A stretch of DNA of 64,000 nucleotides from Isoetes taiwanensis (GCA_021234155.1 JAJEKV010000027.1:17514891-17578890); one strand, 5' to 3'. Numbered from the stretch's first letter, positions 33,139-44,640 are shown. The notes: a model not told the origin generated them from the sequence alone. Translations and numbers: made by a program.

Positions 33139-34830
33139 TAATAAGTAATTAAAAAGTTTTCATAAAAAGAAACTTGCGCTTGGCGTGGCGCCTAATTTTA
33201 TACTAGGCTATTTGTGCAGTTACTCTTTGCATAATGGGTTACACAATAGGGTTCATGGAGGTCAATGCTACTAATCGTGCTCACGTCCATATCAAGGCTT
33301 GGAGCTGATCTGATCAAAGTCCAAGACAAGGCACTTCTAAAAGTTATCCCAAAATCAACCTTATTTAGGGATTTTGACAGGTTGATTCACAAGTTCGATC
33401 ATGTGATTTCAGCCCCTAAGCAGAGAGATTTCTCTAGAATGCCATATCTCCAGTGGCATGCTTATCAGATGCCCAGATCCATGCATTTATTGCTAATGTA
33501 GTGCTGCATGCAGCTTCTTCCGTGGGCATCAGTTTTATTTTGAGCCATTTCATAGTGCTGAGCTCAAAAGAAATTTGTTAGAGGCTCTTAAAAGTTACTA
33601 TGATGGAATGCTGAAGGGTAGAATGAACTGCCTTTTGCTGATGATGATTTTTTGGATTAGTTTGTTCAAAGAACAATAATTCTTGATCATGCACCACTAC
33701 TACCAGCCCTACTAGAGCATCAAATAAATTCTTTGTAATCAAATATTCTAGGTGAATTAAAAAAATGAGTACAATAACCCATGGGGGAACAAACTGATGA
33801 ATCCCAAAATGAGTGAAGAGGGGAACAAAATAATAAACCCCAAATGAGTAAAACAACAAATACAGCCCTGGATTAGACCACCCGATATATAAGATAATTG
33901 TGTACAATGAGTTCAAGCCCCACATAGAATATTCAGAAAGTCACTATACTATAATGCTCCCGAACTGCAACAACTGCAATGGTCAGGTCGCACCACCTAT
34001 CCAAGCAGTGACTCAAATCCGTCCCGCTAAGATACCACTCCATGTATCCCTCTTGGCCGCTCGTATAAAAAGCAAACTTATGCACATCAGAGAGCTCCAA
34101 ACTAGAGGCATATAAAAAGCATCCCCATGCACATCAATGAGCTCCAAACTGCCCAAGACCTAACCATATATGACTGTCAACTGTGTTAGGAGCCATTCAC
34201 GGGCCAAGAGCCAGCGAGCTATAAAGTTGGACTAGAAATATAAGAGCACAATGTTGAAAATTGAAGAGATGATCCATGAGGATCTTTGGAAGCCACGGAG
34301 CTACGCGGAGATAAGAAAATATAGGCTCGACCAGGGGGGCTTCCCCTTGGTGCCCTCCAGAAGCACCATGCTACGCTGGGAAAAATGCAGAAGCCCATCG
34401 ACCAACATTGAACGAAATAACCCATATATCAGAATAAGAGGTGGGAGGGGGGGAACTCCGTACAACAACAAGATTCAGCTCAGCGGAAACGCCGATGAGG
34501 AATGTAGGAAGACACAAGACTTTTATGGGAGAAAGGGCCAAAGAAAGCTTGTGCTATAGCAGGTTTGTGCCAAAGAAAGCTTGGGTCCAAAAAGAGAGTT
34601 GGCGCTAAAACTGGTGTCCCTATCCCTAGAATGATGGTTCTCTTCTATATAAGAAGAGAACCATAACATTTCTTTGTAATCAAATATTTCTTTTTATTTC
34701 TTGGCTATATATTTTTTTCCTTCTTGTGTCGAGCATGGGTATCATGCAATAAGTCATTCCTAGAGTGGATGTTTTGAGAGGATTTAGTAAAGTCTATTTT
34801 CTGAACATTTCAGGTTATAAAATTATATAT
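33139..34830. other. Unassigned stretch with LTR-like text
   Basis: A plus frame at 33265-33501 (SISRLGADLIKVQDKALLKV, HAYQMPRSMHLLLM) could be an exon but matches nothing I know. TTCTTTGTAATCAAATATT occurs at 33732 and again at 34669. The latter follows CTATATAAGAAGAGAACC, a TATA-like core, so a decayed LTR is possible near 34560-34760. An imperfect tandem of about 46 bp with GAGCTCCAAACT in each unit lies at 34066-34150. Frames at 34251-34559 show no family signature. Confidence 0.4.
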
Positions 34831-36518
34831 CTCGTGCCCGGCACGAGTTTGACTGCATGCATAAAGGAAAAAGGCAAATAATATTATCAGCTCGCACCTA
34901 GCGCGAGGCAAAAGTGACAATAGTGTCTAATACATATTTATGTATAAACCTATTTACTGTTTATATTAGATTTAGTTAATTACCACATGAAAAATACTAC
35001 CACAGAATACAGACAGGTGGGTACAGTGTACTCAATGATGCAGCCACTAATTGCTATAATATGCATGCACACATTCTCCAGAGCATAAACAACAGGTCTG
35101 GTTTGCAAACATCCCATTCTTTGGCATCTAAATCCTTGATCTCTTGATGGCAAGATCGGAAGAGGCATGATTGGGATATTGGCTTCCTGATCCTAAAAAT
35201 ATTGATTCCATCAAATGCCAGATGAGTCATGAAAACCTGGCCACATCTAAATAGCGTACTTTCTTTTAATGGCATACGTCTGCCATTAATGGTTGTACAA
35301 TAACATAATGAACCCAAATTAATCAAAATCGAACCGTCTCTTTTCCTTCTTGCACCAATATTTTTCGAGCGCCTTCCTATTCAGTGCTTTTTCTTGAGTG
35401 ATCTTCCTATCCGACAGAAATCTCGCGCGATTCATCCAATTTCATACTCTTAGGTCGATTTCTAGCCTGCCTGCAGAAATCCTGAAGTGATTTGGGGACC
35501 CCCAGCTCCTGATACAGATTTTGAGCTTCGCATTAACATTCTGAGCTTGTGATACAGTTTCACAATCTAATCTCTGAATTTTCTGAGCAATCAACCGTAT
35601 GACTACTATAGATTAGTGATTTTATATTTTTTGAGTCTAATTTGCTTGTAATGTCTTTTTCTTTCTAGTGTTTTCCTTATATTAGCTCAGGTTTCTGCAA
35701 TGATCTTTCAAAATATGAGGACTCTGTATTTCTTAGGTTGAATTACTGTCAGGCATTGATTTTGGACTTGTTTTTTTGGATGTTATGCACAAACCTAAGC
35801 TGCACTCTTAGCTGTTATGTTTAGATTTTAAATCACAAAACGTAAACTACATTCCTAAAATAGCATAACTGTAGATAACTTTACTAAACAAAAGAGGGAG
35901 ATGCAGATCTTGGGATCTCCCTCTTTTGTTTTGTAAAGTTCTCTGCTGCTTTGTTGTTCTAGGATTATAGTTTAGGATTGTGTAACTTATGATTATCCGG
36001 TGAAAGAAGCATATATGATACTATGTCAGTTGCATATATCATGTCCTACATAGGTTCCACCCAAGTGTAGCACTGTATTAGAATTAGTAGTAGTTATAGG
36101 TCAGTGAGGACACTGTCTTATAATTCGCACGTAACACGAGTCGAAGGACCCCCCATAGTAAGTAACCTTGAATTCGCACTTAGTGTGAGCTTAGCAAAGT
36201 CTAATGCATTCTATGTTTCACTGAGGTATGTGTAACTTTGGGGCGAAGACTGAAGACTAGATGTGATACATAATAAGTCTTTAAGCTTTTCTTCTCGCGC
36301 TTAGCACGAGAAGTGTTACGTACATTTCAAAAATTACGTGGAATTCATTAAACTATGTTAAGCTCGCACTAAGCATGAGAAGTCCAGATTTGATGCTTCT
36401 AACAATTTAAAACAGAGGGGAATGCCCTCCAACTCGCGCTTCGCGCGAATCATTAGCCATTGCCCTCACACTTGCCTCTTTTTAATCCTTTCAGTTAGCT
36501 TGTCACGTTTAGCGCGAG
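34831..36518. repeat. Eight interspersed 17-bp hairpin motifs, consensus CTCGCGCTTAGCGCGAG
   Basis: Copies start at 34831, 34891, 36124, 36173, 36294, 36363, 36433 and 36502. Each is a 7-bp inverted repeat round a 3-base centre (usually TTA), for example CTCGTGCCCGGCACGAG and CTCGCGCTTAGCACGAG. The last four starts are 69, 70 and 69 bases apart. The copy at 36294 extends to a 23-bp palindrome (CTTCTCG on the left, CGAGAAG on the right). Text between copies is not repeated. A half motif, CTCGCA, lies at 36593 next to the Helitron helicase fragment. Confidence 0.8.
34908..36123. other. Non-coding stretch between hairpin copies 2 and 3
   Basis: No trusted gene. A minus frame at 35326-35054 (NLGSLCYCTTINGRRMPLKE, HLAFDGINIFRIRKP) is protein-like but unrecognised. 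AGGGAGATGCAGATCTTGG and its partial inverse GGGATCTCCCTCTTTTGTTT face each other near 35893-35933. Confidence 0.35.
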
Positions 36519-36589
36519 ACGTAGGTGTTTGATGTCTATTTACTATTACTCATAATATATTGAAATGGCTAACATAAATATTCCTTGTG

Positions 36590-37086
36590 CAGCTCGCAAG
36601 AGATCATTGGTTACATAAACTAGGAGTACATCAACCACCTGACCCCTTCTGGCATGCCATCGCATAAGCTACATATTAAGTATGGTGCCATTATCATCCT
36701 ACGTAGAAACATGAACCCGAAGGTCAGTCTCTGCAATGGCACCCGCCTTCGTGTAATCAAAGCGCACCCAAGAATCGTAGATGCAAAGATAATCACAGGC
36801 ACCTATATACTAAGGATAACCCTGAAGTCATTAGCTCCCCTTCAAACGAAGGCAGTTCCCCGTGCGACTCATATTCTCGATGACCATAAACAAATCATAA
36901 GGCCAATCCATGACCTCTGTTGGCAAGCCAGCTGCTCTATATCGCATTTTCAAGGTGCACCACACAACAGGAAGTGAAGGTATATATTCAAGACACCTTA
37001 AGAAAAGGAACATTGCTCAAAAACAATAGGAGGTTCACTCCAAATGTAGTCTACAAAGAGATTCTACGGGATGAAATAGCTCATTA
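36590..37086 (+). pseudogene. Helitron PIF1-type helicase, C-terminal fragment
   Basis: EYINHLTPSGMPSHKLHIKY, GAIIILRRNMNPKVSLCNGT and RLRVIKAHPRIVDAKIITG form the conserved block before the last helicase motifs of Helitron Rep/helicase proteins. After frame changes near 36800-36930, LYIAFSRCTTQQEVKVYI (motif VI region, usually YVALSR) and TPNVVYKEIL end at TAA 37084-37086. A TAG at about 36628 interrupts the N-terminal side. The helicase would unwind donor DNA during rolling-circle transposition. No Rep domain or Helitron 3' end (hairpin plus CTRR) was pinned down. Confidence 0.75.
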
Positions 37087-37511
37087 ACTTAACATATACC
37101 CACCAAAGCAAAACACGGGATCTCTTATGAGTAATAATGTAGTATCTCTTCAAATTGATGTGTAATTTTCAAGATGTCAACAATAAAAATTTAACTGCAG
37201 AGTTAATACTGCACTCTCTTTTCATTGTTCTTATAACTTTATAGATTCCCAAATAATCCCCAACAACGCTTGACATTGTTACTATCTTCGAATATTTTTG
37301 TTATAATAAATGGCTACTGCACGCTTTTCTCATTGCGGTCAAAACATTTACAGACTTCCAACATATGCCCAGCAACGCTGCGCACTACTACTAGTTCTAG
37401 ATAATTAGCTAGATTCATAACTCATGGCTAGAGAGCAGTGCCTCATGTCATTTCACATTAGAGTTATGAAGTGATGGCCTAAACTTCAATATTGGTGGCA
37501 TTATAAAAGCT
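37087..37511. other. Unassigned AT-rich stretch
   Basis: No frame. Phrases CAACAACGCTTGACA and CAGCAACGCTGCGCA at 37260 and 37370 sit in two similar contexts, a weak duplication of about 110 bp. Confidence 0.35.
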
Positions 37512-38028
37512 TTGCGCAGTTTGGAGCATGGTTTTAATGGAGATGTGCATTCTTCTCGGTCGTTGCAACATCTCTTCAAGGCTTTGCACAATACTGCTCC
37601 CATGAAACTAGAGGATTTGGCCATAGGAAGAATGAATAGGTCAGCGCCTGCAATTCATATGAACCTAATACTGGAGGAGCGAATACCTAAGAAGCTGCTC
37701 ATGCAACTTGCAACTGTGCTGGCTAGAATAAGAATAGATACTTATTTGCATATTTGTTGTATCTTACATGGGTTAGAGTGTTTGAAATGGTCTATGTTGG
37801 TTATTTGATGCCTGGCCATACTCATGAAGACAATGATGCAATGTTTGAGCATTACAGGATCAAACTGCAAAGAAATAATGTCACACCTATCCGAGACTTT
37901 TGAAGATATTTAAGCAGTGTTCTTCACCTCTTCTAATTGGTTCATTGATACAAGAAATCCCTGACTGGAAAGAGTTCATAGAGGGTTATGCTCATGAAGA
38001 CGTTATTGGACATAGTGCTCCTTTGTAG
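37512..38028 (+). pseudogene. Fragment of an uncharacterised transposon-type protein with a GHTHED motif
   Basis: Frame 1 gives LEERIPKKLLMQLATVLARI, LHICCILHGLE and then shifts by one base at about 37780 into VFEMVYVGYLMPGHTHEDND, AMFEHYRIKLQRNNVTPIRD. GHTHEDxDxxF preceded by VxxGxL is a conserved block of a large uncharacterised family common in transposon-like genes of seed-free plants and animals. Further frames give QEIPDWKEFIEGYAHEDVIG before TAG near 38026. Stops and shifts make it a pseudogene. Confidence 0.5.
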
Positions 38029-38164
38029 ATTAGGTTTTGGGTTAAAAAGAGAAAGCCATAATAATCTATATATAGTAATAAAAGCAAAAAAAGATAGTTT
38101 GTGCAGAGCATCTCGGCCGTTGAAATTTTTTAAATGGAGAGGCCTATCCGCGTGTTGTAAAATT

Positions 38165-39465
38165 TGACTTATGCGCAAGGAGCACTCAAACGTGCTAGAG
38201 TCTTAGCGACAATTAGATCAATAAAGGCGGACATTGTCATGCTACAGGAACATAGGCTCCCTGACTTTGAGGCAAGATCTCTTGGCAGTTGGGTGGGTAA
38301 TGGCTATTGCTCTTTTAGTTGTGCAGCTCAGGGAACTAAGGGAGGTACTTGTATTATTTGGAAAGGACAGGCACAGAAAAGCCATTTCTCAGGACTGGAG
38401 GGCAGATGGCAGTCAGTTATATTTGAAAACAATAACTGTCAGTGGGGGCTTATTAATGTTTACGCCTCCAATAAACCTGCTGAGAAGGCAATAATGTGGA
38501 ATAATATTGAGAGTTGGATATTCCAGCACGAGAATGTGGTTGATAACTGGATATTTGGGGGCGACCTGAATATGACTGACATGTGGGATCAAAAAGTGGG
38601 TTTGCATAGGAATCTGCAGGAAGAGAAAGAGCGTGCCTAGATTTCTCTAATCAACAGTGCAGGCTTTTCTTTGGTTCCTCCCTCCAATGCTACATTTTCC
38701 TGGTCTAACAAACAGAAGGGTCAGGATAGAGTATATTGTTTGCTTGATAGATTCTACCTGGCCAACAAATCTGCTGGATTTATGGACAAGTCTTATGTTG
38801 AAGGAGATCTTGCATTCACTCATTCGGATCATGTTCCGCAGAGGCTTACACATGAAGATATCCCCTCTGCCAGGAAATTAGGTAATATTCCTTTCAAGTT
38901 CAACGTCTCATGGTTAACCAAAGAAGTGTTCTGTAGCCCTTTTAAGGCTTTTCTTGGCTCACTGGAAAATGAGGACAACTCCCCCTCCATGAAGGCATGG
39001 GCCCATAAGCTCAACCTCATGAAAGTTTGGATTAAGAAATGGGGAAGAAATAGGGCTCTGATCTTTAAAAAGGAAAAGGAACTTGTCTATAATAGTCTCC
39101 GGATTGTGAAGCAGGAACTTTTTAGCGACCCCTACAATCGAGACAAACATGCTTTGGAGGAGGAGCTCGAAGGCAAAGCTAAAGCTATAGAAGAGGAGGA
39201 AGCAAGGGGTGCAGCTATACACTCCAAAACTAAATGGTATGCTGAACTTGATCATGAGAATTCTAAGTGTTTTTTTAGACTGGCTGGGGCTAGATTAGCA
39301 GAAAATAGCATTACTTCTATCAAAGATCAAAATCAGGCTCTCTTGACAGATCAAGATGAAATCAAGCACTTCATTAGGGGAAACTTCCAGGACCAATTTA
39401 AAGAGGAGCCGCTTCCATCCACTTACAGATCTGAAATTGCTAGATGGCTGCCAAAGGTTGATTGA
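38165..39465 (+). pseudogene. LINE endonuclease domain and linker (third LINE)
   Basis: IKADIVMLQEHRLPDF carries the catalytic QE, FGGDLNMTDMWD the GDLN (usually GDFN) and THSDHVPQRL the SDH. A TAG at 38638-38640 sits where relatives have Trp (AWISLINSAGFS). The frame is otherwise continuous to TGA at 39463-39465, again at a probable Trp position. The linker (EKELVYNSLRIVKQE, HENSKCFFRLAGARL) leads to the RT. Confidence 0.85.
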
Positions 39466-41010
39466 GCGTACTTGGTTTCGGAAGCTGACAATCAATCCTT
39501 ACTTCAACAATTAGGGGATGAAGAAGTTTATAGAACTCTTTGTCCTTGGCAACTGGAAAATCCTGGTCCAGACGGATTTCCCCCGGAGTTTTTCAGGGAG
39601 TTTTAGGAATTCTTGGGGCAGGACTTCCTCAGGGCTATTAGAGGTGCATGGAACTCCCAATTTTTACATCCTTCCTTGGCGGATGGATTCATCACTCTCG
39701 TGCCTACAGTGTCAAGACCTCAGGTTATCAGTGAGTGGAGACCTATTGCTTTGACCAATGTCTTATATAAGGTCACCATAAAAGTTCTGGCGAACCGTCT
39801 GAAACCTATTCTAAATAGGATTATTGGCGGAGAACAATCAACCTTTCTCCCTGGAAGAAACATTCTGGATAATTATTTGGCTGCAAGGGAAGGGTTACAT
39901 TGGTGTAGGGTATCAAGACAGAACTGTGTGTTGATAAAGATGGATTTCAGGAAGGCATATGACTCTCTTAGATGGGAGGGTCTGCAAGAGGTGATGGCTC
40001 ATATGGGTTTTCATAGACAGTTTGTTGATATTTCTATGGGCATGAACAAATTAGCATCAGCATCGATGCTTGTTAATGGTGAACCATCTGGCCTCTTTGA
40101 TCTCCGAAAAGGTATCAGGCAAGGGTGCCCTTTGGCCCCTTTGATGCATCATGGCGAATCTACTTACTAGGATGGTAAGACTCAAAATTTCAGAGGGTTC
40201 AATGAGTGGTCTCTCTCTACCTGGTGGTGCTGACGAGCTCACAATTATGCAATATGCTGACGATACCTTCATGTTTCTCAGATTTGATGATGGTAGCTTT
40301 CAGGCATTTCGGGACGTTCTTCTGGCTTTTGAGATCATATCTGGGATTGGTCTTAACCCTAACAAATGTTCCACTCTATGGGCACTGGAAACTGTGCCTG
40401 ATCCTCGAGCCAGTATGTTAGGGTTCTCGGTGGTGAAAGCAGGTGAAACAATTACTCTCCTGGGCCTTCCACTTTCCTTATCTGATAATATCAAAGGACT
40501 CTGGTCGCCTCTATTGGATCGTCTTCGGAAGAAAGTTGCCCTCTGGTCAGCCAAAGGTCTTGTTATGTCAGGGCGTGTAACGGTGGCCAATGATGTCCTT
40601 GCTGCCTCTCACATTTTCTTCTCGTCTGTAATAGTGGCACAGAAATTTGTGTACAACCAGATCCAGGTCATAATCAAGAAATTCATCTGGGGAGGTATGG
40701 CCAAGGTTGGTTGGTCTGAATTATATAGAGATAAGAAAGAAGGTGGTCTTGGTTGCAAAGATCCCTTCTCTCAAGCTCAGGCATTAGCAGCTAGATACGT
40801 ATGGAGAGTATTGCAAGGCGACACTTCCCCTGCCCTGGTATTTGTCAAATATTGGTTTCAACGATGTAAACTCAAAAGCAAGCCTTCCCTCCCAAGGGAT
40901 GATTGGGGGGCTGCCTTTAGAGACTTTAAGATGGCCCCAGGTACCTCTCCTGTTATGAGAAGAATACTCCAGGCATGGGCGAAGGTGCAGCTGAGCTACC
41001 TCCACATGTT
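39466..41010 (+). pseudogene. LINE reverse transcriptase (third LINE)
   Basis: NPGPDGFPPEFFREF, then TAG at 39604-39606 replacing Trp, then GFITLVPTVSRPQVISEWRP, FLPGRNILDN, IKMDFRKAYDSLRW and GIRQGCPLAPL. A small deletion near 40145 shifts the frame into ANLLTRMVRLKISE and the catalytic IMQYADDTFMF. The thumb (IFFSSVIVAQKFVY, FIWGGMAKVGWSE) continues to LHMLVRS where the insertion at 41020 cuts it. The YADD box is intact. Confidence 0.9.
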
Positions 41011-41833
41011 GGTAAGATCCAGGGTAAATTTTAACGGCCCTAAATGTTTTTCTATTCAAATTAAGGTTGGCTAAACCTATGAAAAACAAAAGTTCTTAGA
41101 TTTTTTTCTTGGCGAAATTTGATAAAATAAAGCCCTTTAATTATCTTCCCACTTGGCTAAAATGTAAAATTTATATGACATGAAATTCTGATGTTGGCGA
41201 ATTTTTCTTGGTCCCCAGCTAAAGTGCAACTATTTAACTTCAAACTTTGAGCACTGATTAGTACATGAATGTCATTGATTCAATATGCTTCTTTTACAAA
41301 ACGATAACAAAGTTGTTCAAAGTACAATTCATAAGGAACAAACAATATCGTTTGAAGGAATATGCATGTTTACGTTGGGGTCAAATGCATCTAAATGGTG
41401 AATTTGGTGATAAAGCCCTTTAGGGTCAATAATTGCAAGAAGAGATCACTACTATTTAAAGCTTAAAATGCACATCATGTAACATTCTTCATAGCATTTA
41501 ACCTAAACAACTTATAGATACAAATTCAAAATATGATTGAGGTAGCTAATGGCAATTCCTAAATGAAAGAGGTCCCTGAATAGAATTGGCATGGCTATTT
41601 GAATTGATCAGGGTTCTCCTAATCAACTTTAGAGAAGGCGATTCAGTACACCATGCAGCAAACAATCCTAGCTAAACTCTAAGCGTTTAGAATTTACCCC
41701 CTTTTGGAGTGGCTAAATTATGCTTTTTCTAAAAAAATTGCCTTTATAAACTTTAGCCATGAAATTTGACTAAAGGTCTAAAAAATTGCCATTTGGCGAA
41801 TTTTAGCCACTCTTTATTACCCTGGGTAAGATC
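41011..41833. mobile_element. 805-bp hAT-like non-autonomous DNA transposon with target duplication
   Basis: The insert 41020-41824 lies between two perfect copies of GGTAAGATC (41011-41019 and 41825-41833). Its ends are inverted: CAGGGTAA at the left, TTACCCTG at the right. Sequence inside the ends (GGCTAAA, TTGGCGAATTTTAGCC) is repetitive and encodes nothing. CAGGG-type ends are typical of hAT elements, which make 8-bp duplications; the 9th identical base may be chance. Removing it brings the LINE ORF2 text back together. Confidence 0.8.
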
Positions 41834-42740
41834 AATCTTTTTTGGAATATTAGGGTTTGAGGATCAAGGAATATTCCTCTTGCACTAGTACACCCCCGGA
41901 TCTTTAGTAAGTGGAAAGTTCACGGGATCTCTAGGCTATCTCACCTTTGGGAGAATGGTAGATGGATCTCTTGGTCCAAACTAAAAGGGTTGGTCCCAAA
42001 CGCTGGCGAGGGTGATAGGAAGATCCTGAGGGAAATCCCAAGCTAATATCTCTAGTCTCTCAGGGCTGGAGGGTCCTGAAGAAAGTTGGGAATGTGTGGA
42101 ATCCCCTTCTTACAAGATAGCTAATGTATATCAAGCGCTTCGTGGAGAAGTTCCTCTTAAAGTCGAGCTCATTCTAGGGGTCAATAGACCAGCTACTATT
42201 CAACTCCTTGCCAACTCCTGGAAGTCCATGTGTTCCCGAAGAATCCAGTTCTTGCAGTGGACAGCCCTTCAAGGTGGTCTCTCCTCCAATTCTAAGCTCT
42301 TCCTAAGAGATATATCAGCGTGTGACCTGTGCCCTCTAGGTTGCCAAGTCAGCGAATCTACTGCACACGTGTTCTTTTGCCCCATGATTTTTGATTTCTG
42401 GAGGTGGGCTACTCCTATTCTAGGACTTGACTTACACCAACTCAACTGGCCAGGTATTATAATTTCATATGGGAGCTGCCAAATTACTACTTCACTGGTA
42501 TCAATTGCCCTTTGGGTGGTCTGGAAGCATCGGTGTCAGGTTGCTTACGGGGGGCAAGATGTTAGCATTGATAAAATTAAAAGCCTCTTCAATATGGAAG
42601 TGGCCTTAATGGCGCTAGCCCATCATAGGAAGATGGGTAGGAACTATAACAAAGAACTTGACAGAATTGGCAGGCTTGAAGGTTTTTACACATACTTCAA
42701 GTGTAATTGGGTTGACAAGGATGAAGGCAACCATCAATGA
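41834..42740 (+). pseudogene. LINE ORF2 C-terminal region (third LINE)
   Basis: After the insertion, FWNIRVEDQGIFLLH-like text and LWENGRWISWSKLKG (in changing frames) lead to a 214-codon frame at 42096-42740 with SYKIANVYQAL, LRDISACDLCPLGC.VSESTA and HVFFCPMIFDFWRW, the zf-RVT motif, then WKHRCQVAYGG. TGA at 42738-42740 ends the protein. This C-terminal frame is uninterrupted. Confidence 0.85.
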
Positions 42741-43039
42741 AGAAGGTAAACTCTTGTCTAGAACAAAAAAACCCCAAGCTGCAAATGACGGGTGGAAGTG
42801 TACAGCCTTATCTATAGTACTCGCTCTTGTGGTGAAGAAGGTGCTTCGCCCTATACTACCTACATTAGTGGGGAAGAAGAACTGGCTGGGCCACTAGTAC
42901 ACCTTCAATTGTTGAGTTTTGGGTATTCTTCCCTTTGGATTATATTTCTCTATCTGTCCCGATGAGGGGACCCACTGTACTCATTTTCTAAATTAATAAA
43001 TTGCACTCTTACCCTCAAAAAAAAAAAAAAAAAAAAAAC
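42741..43039 (+). other. 3' UTR and poly-A of the third LINE
   Basis: The UTR ends TTAATAAATTGCACTCTTACCC and then TCAAAA... with 23 A. AATAAA precedes the tail by about 25 bases, a normal polyadenylation signal. Confidence 0.8.
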
Positions 43040-43545
43040 AATAAGCAGTGGAGGTATGATGCAGGTGATCTGCCCCCAATGGGTGGAAATAAGTTCCGTG
43101 TTGATCTCATGGAACCCCCGAAAGGGCAAGTCTTATCCGAGAAAGAGGAACACGAAGCTTCCACTCTCTGTGAAGAATAAAGTTCTATTGTCATTGGACA
43201 AGATAGTCGAAGAAGGAAAATAATGTACGAGAGTTAATTTAGAGAAGGATAATAGAACTCCTGAGTGATTATTTCCGTTACTTTTGAGTACAAATCTTAT
43301 GAATTGCTTATAATGAGTACAAATATTTTGAGTTACATGTAATCACTATGTGGAATATAGGCTTGTAATTAACTAAGTGTTCACTTGTAGGTTATGACCT
43401 GTTAGAATTAAGGTTGGTAATAAAAAGTATTTATATGCAATTCCACATGTGTTGAAATTGGGATTGTTACTATTTATACATTTCAAAACGATGGAATAAT
43501 TTCAAAGTAATGAAATCATGGTTAAGTGTGCGAGTCAGCCTATAG
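43040..43545. other. Unassigned stretch
   Basis: AT-rich, without frames over 60 codons, repeats or clear element ends. I see nothing to annotate. Confidence 0.4.
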
Positions 43546-43767
43546 TACTAGTCCTCACTACCCTATTCAACAGGACGCTGCAAGAAGGTTTTCCCCGACA
43601 ATGGACCACAAGCAGGGTTGCTCCCATTTACAAGGCAGGAGATCCACATTGTCCCGCTAACTACTAGACAATCATGGTTAGTTCATGTTTGCAAAGCTGC
43701 TAGCTGGCATTCTCGAGCAGCAGTTGACTAGATAGGCAGAGGCAACAGATGCGCGGGTCCTCATGTA
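43546..43767 (+). pseudogene. RTE-like reverse transcriptase fragment, N-terminal blocks
   Basis: In mixed frames the text reads LFNRTLQEGFPRQWT, VAPIYKAGDPHCPANY, then FAKLLAGILEQQLT and AEATDARVLM. This is the RT segment (xVxIxKxGD..xxNYR) typical of RTE and related LINEs. The following RT blocks are missing; a purine tract starts at once. Confidence 0.65.
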
Positions 43768-44640
43768 AGGGACAGGAAAAAGAGCACTGAGAAAAAGGGA
43801 AGAAGAAAATGGTGGGGAAGGAGAAAAGGGTAAGAGAAAAAGAGAAATGGGAAAATGGTGGGAAGAAGGAGACGGGCAAAGTGCATGGAAAAAGGAAAAG
43901 GGAAACGAAAAAGAAAAAGGGAGGCGCAAAGGAGAATAGGGAACATGGAAAAACGGCACAAGGAAAGGGAAAAAAGAGAGGGGAAAAGGACACGAGAAAA
44001 AGGAAAAGGGAGAAAGGGTGAAGAAAGAGAAAAAATAGGCAAAAAGGGCATCGAAGTAATGAAGGGAAAAAGGTTAGAGGGAAAAGGTGAGGAAAGAGGA
44101 AAGAGAAAGGGGGAAGGGGGGAAGGGAAATGGAAGAAGGAAGGGGAAAGGAAAAGAGATGAGGATGGAAAAAAAAAAAAAAAAAAGGCACAGAAAAAGAG
44201 AAAAAGAGAAAGGGAAAAAGGGCATGGGAAAAAGGGGAAGAGGGAAAGGGTGAGGAAAAGAGAAAAGGGAAGGACAAAGTAGCTTGGGAAAAGGTAAAGA
44301 GAAAGGGAGAGGGAATTGAGAAAGAGGGGGAAAGGGAAGGGAAAATGTGAGAAAAATATGGCATAGGAAAAGAGAAAGGGAAAGAAAGGGGGAAAGGCGT
44401 AAGGAAAGGGAAAAAGGCCACGGAGGGAAGAGAAAAAGGAGGAAAAAGGAAAGAAAAAGTCCATCAAGTAAAGGGAAAGGAAAAAGGGAAGGGAAGCAAG
44501 GCCTCGGGGGAGGGGTGTGGAACAAAGAAAAAAAAAGAACAAATGAAAAAGGAAACGTGTAAGGAAAATAAGGCAAAAAAGTAAAAACAAGGTAGGGAAA
44601 ATGGCAAAGGGTACAGAAAATAGTGTCGTGTGTAACAATG
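43768..44640 (+). repeat. Purine-only tract, about 860 bp
   Basis: From about 43770 to 44630 the plus strand is almost entirely A and G, built of GGGAAAAAG-like words with a rare CAT, TGG or CG. The complementary strand is polypyrimidine, which explains the 314-codon Phe/Pro/Ser-rich frame there. Units drift too much for a fixed period. Such tracts can adopt triplex DNA; that is inference. Confidence 0.9.

Larger units (their letters stand above)
38165..43039 (+). mobile_element. 5'-truncated L1-type LINE, different subfamily
   Basis: Begins inside the endonuclease (QGALKRARVLATIRSIKADI) and ends with a run of over 20 A at 43017-43039. ORF2 motifs differ clearly from the family at 2099 and 28189 (MDFRKAYDSLRW rather than LDFSKAFDS), so it is a separate lineage. 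ORF1 is absent. The ORF is broken by three stops, one frameshift and a DNA-transposon insertion at 41020-41824. No target duplication found. Confidence 0.85.

Noticed and set aside
34831-36518. CRISPR array
   Set aside because: Repeats are short palindromes with variable arms and uneven spacing in the first half, in a plant nuclear context with no cas genes.
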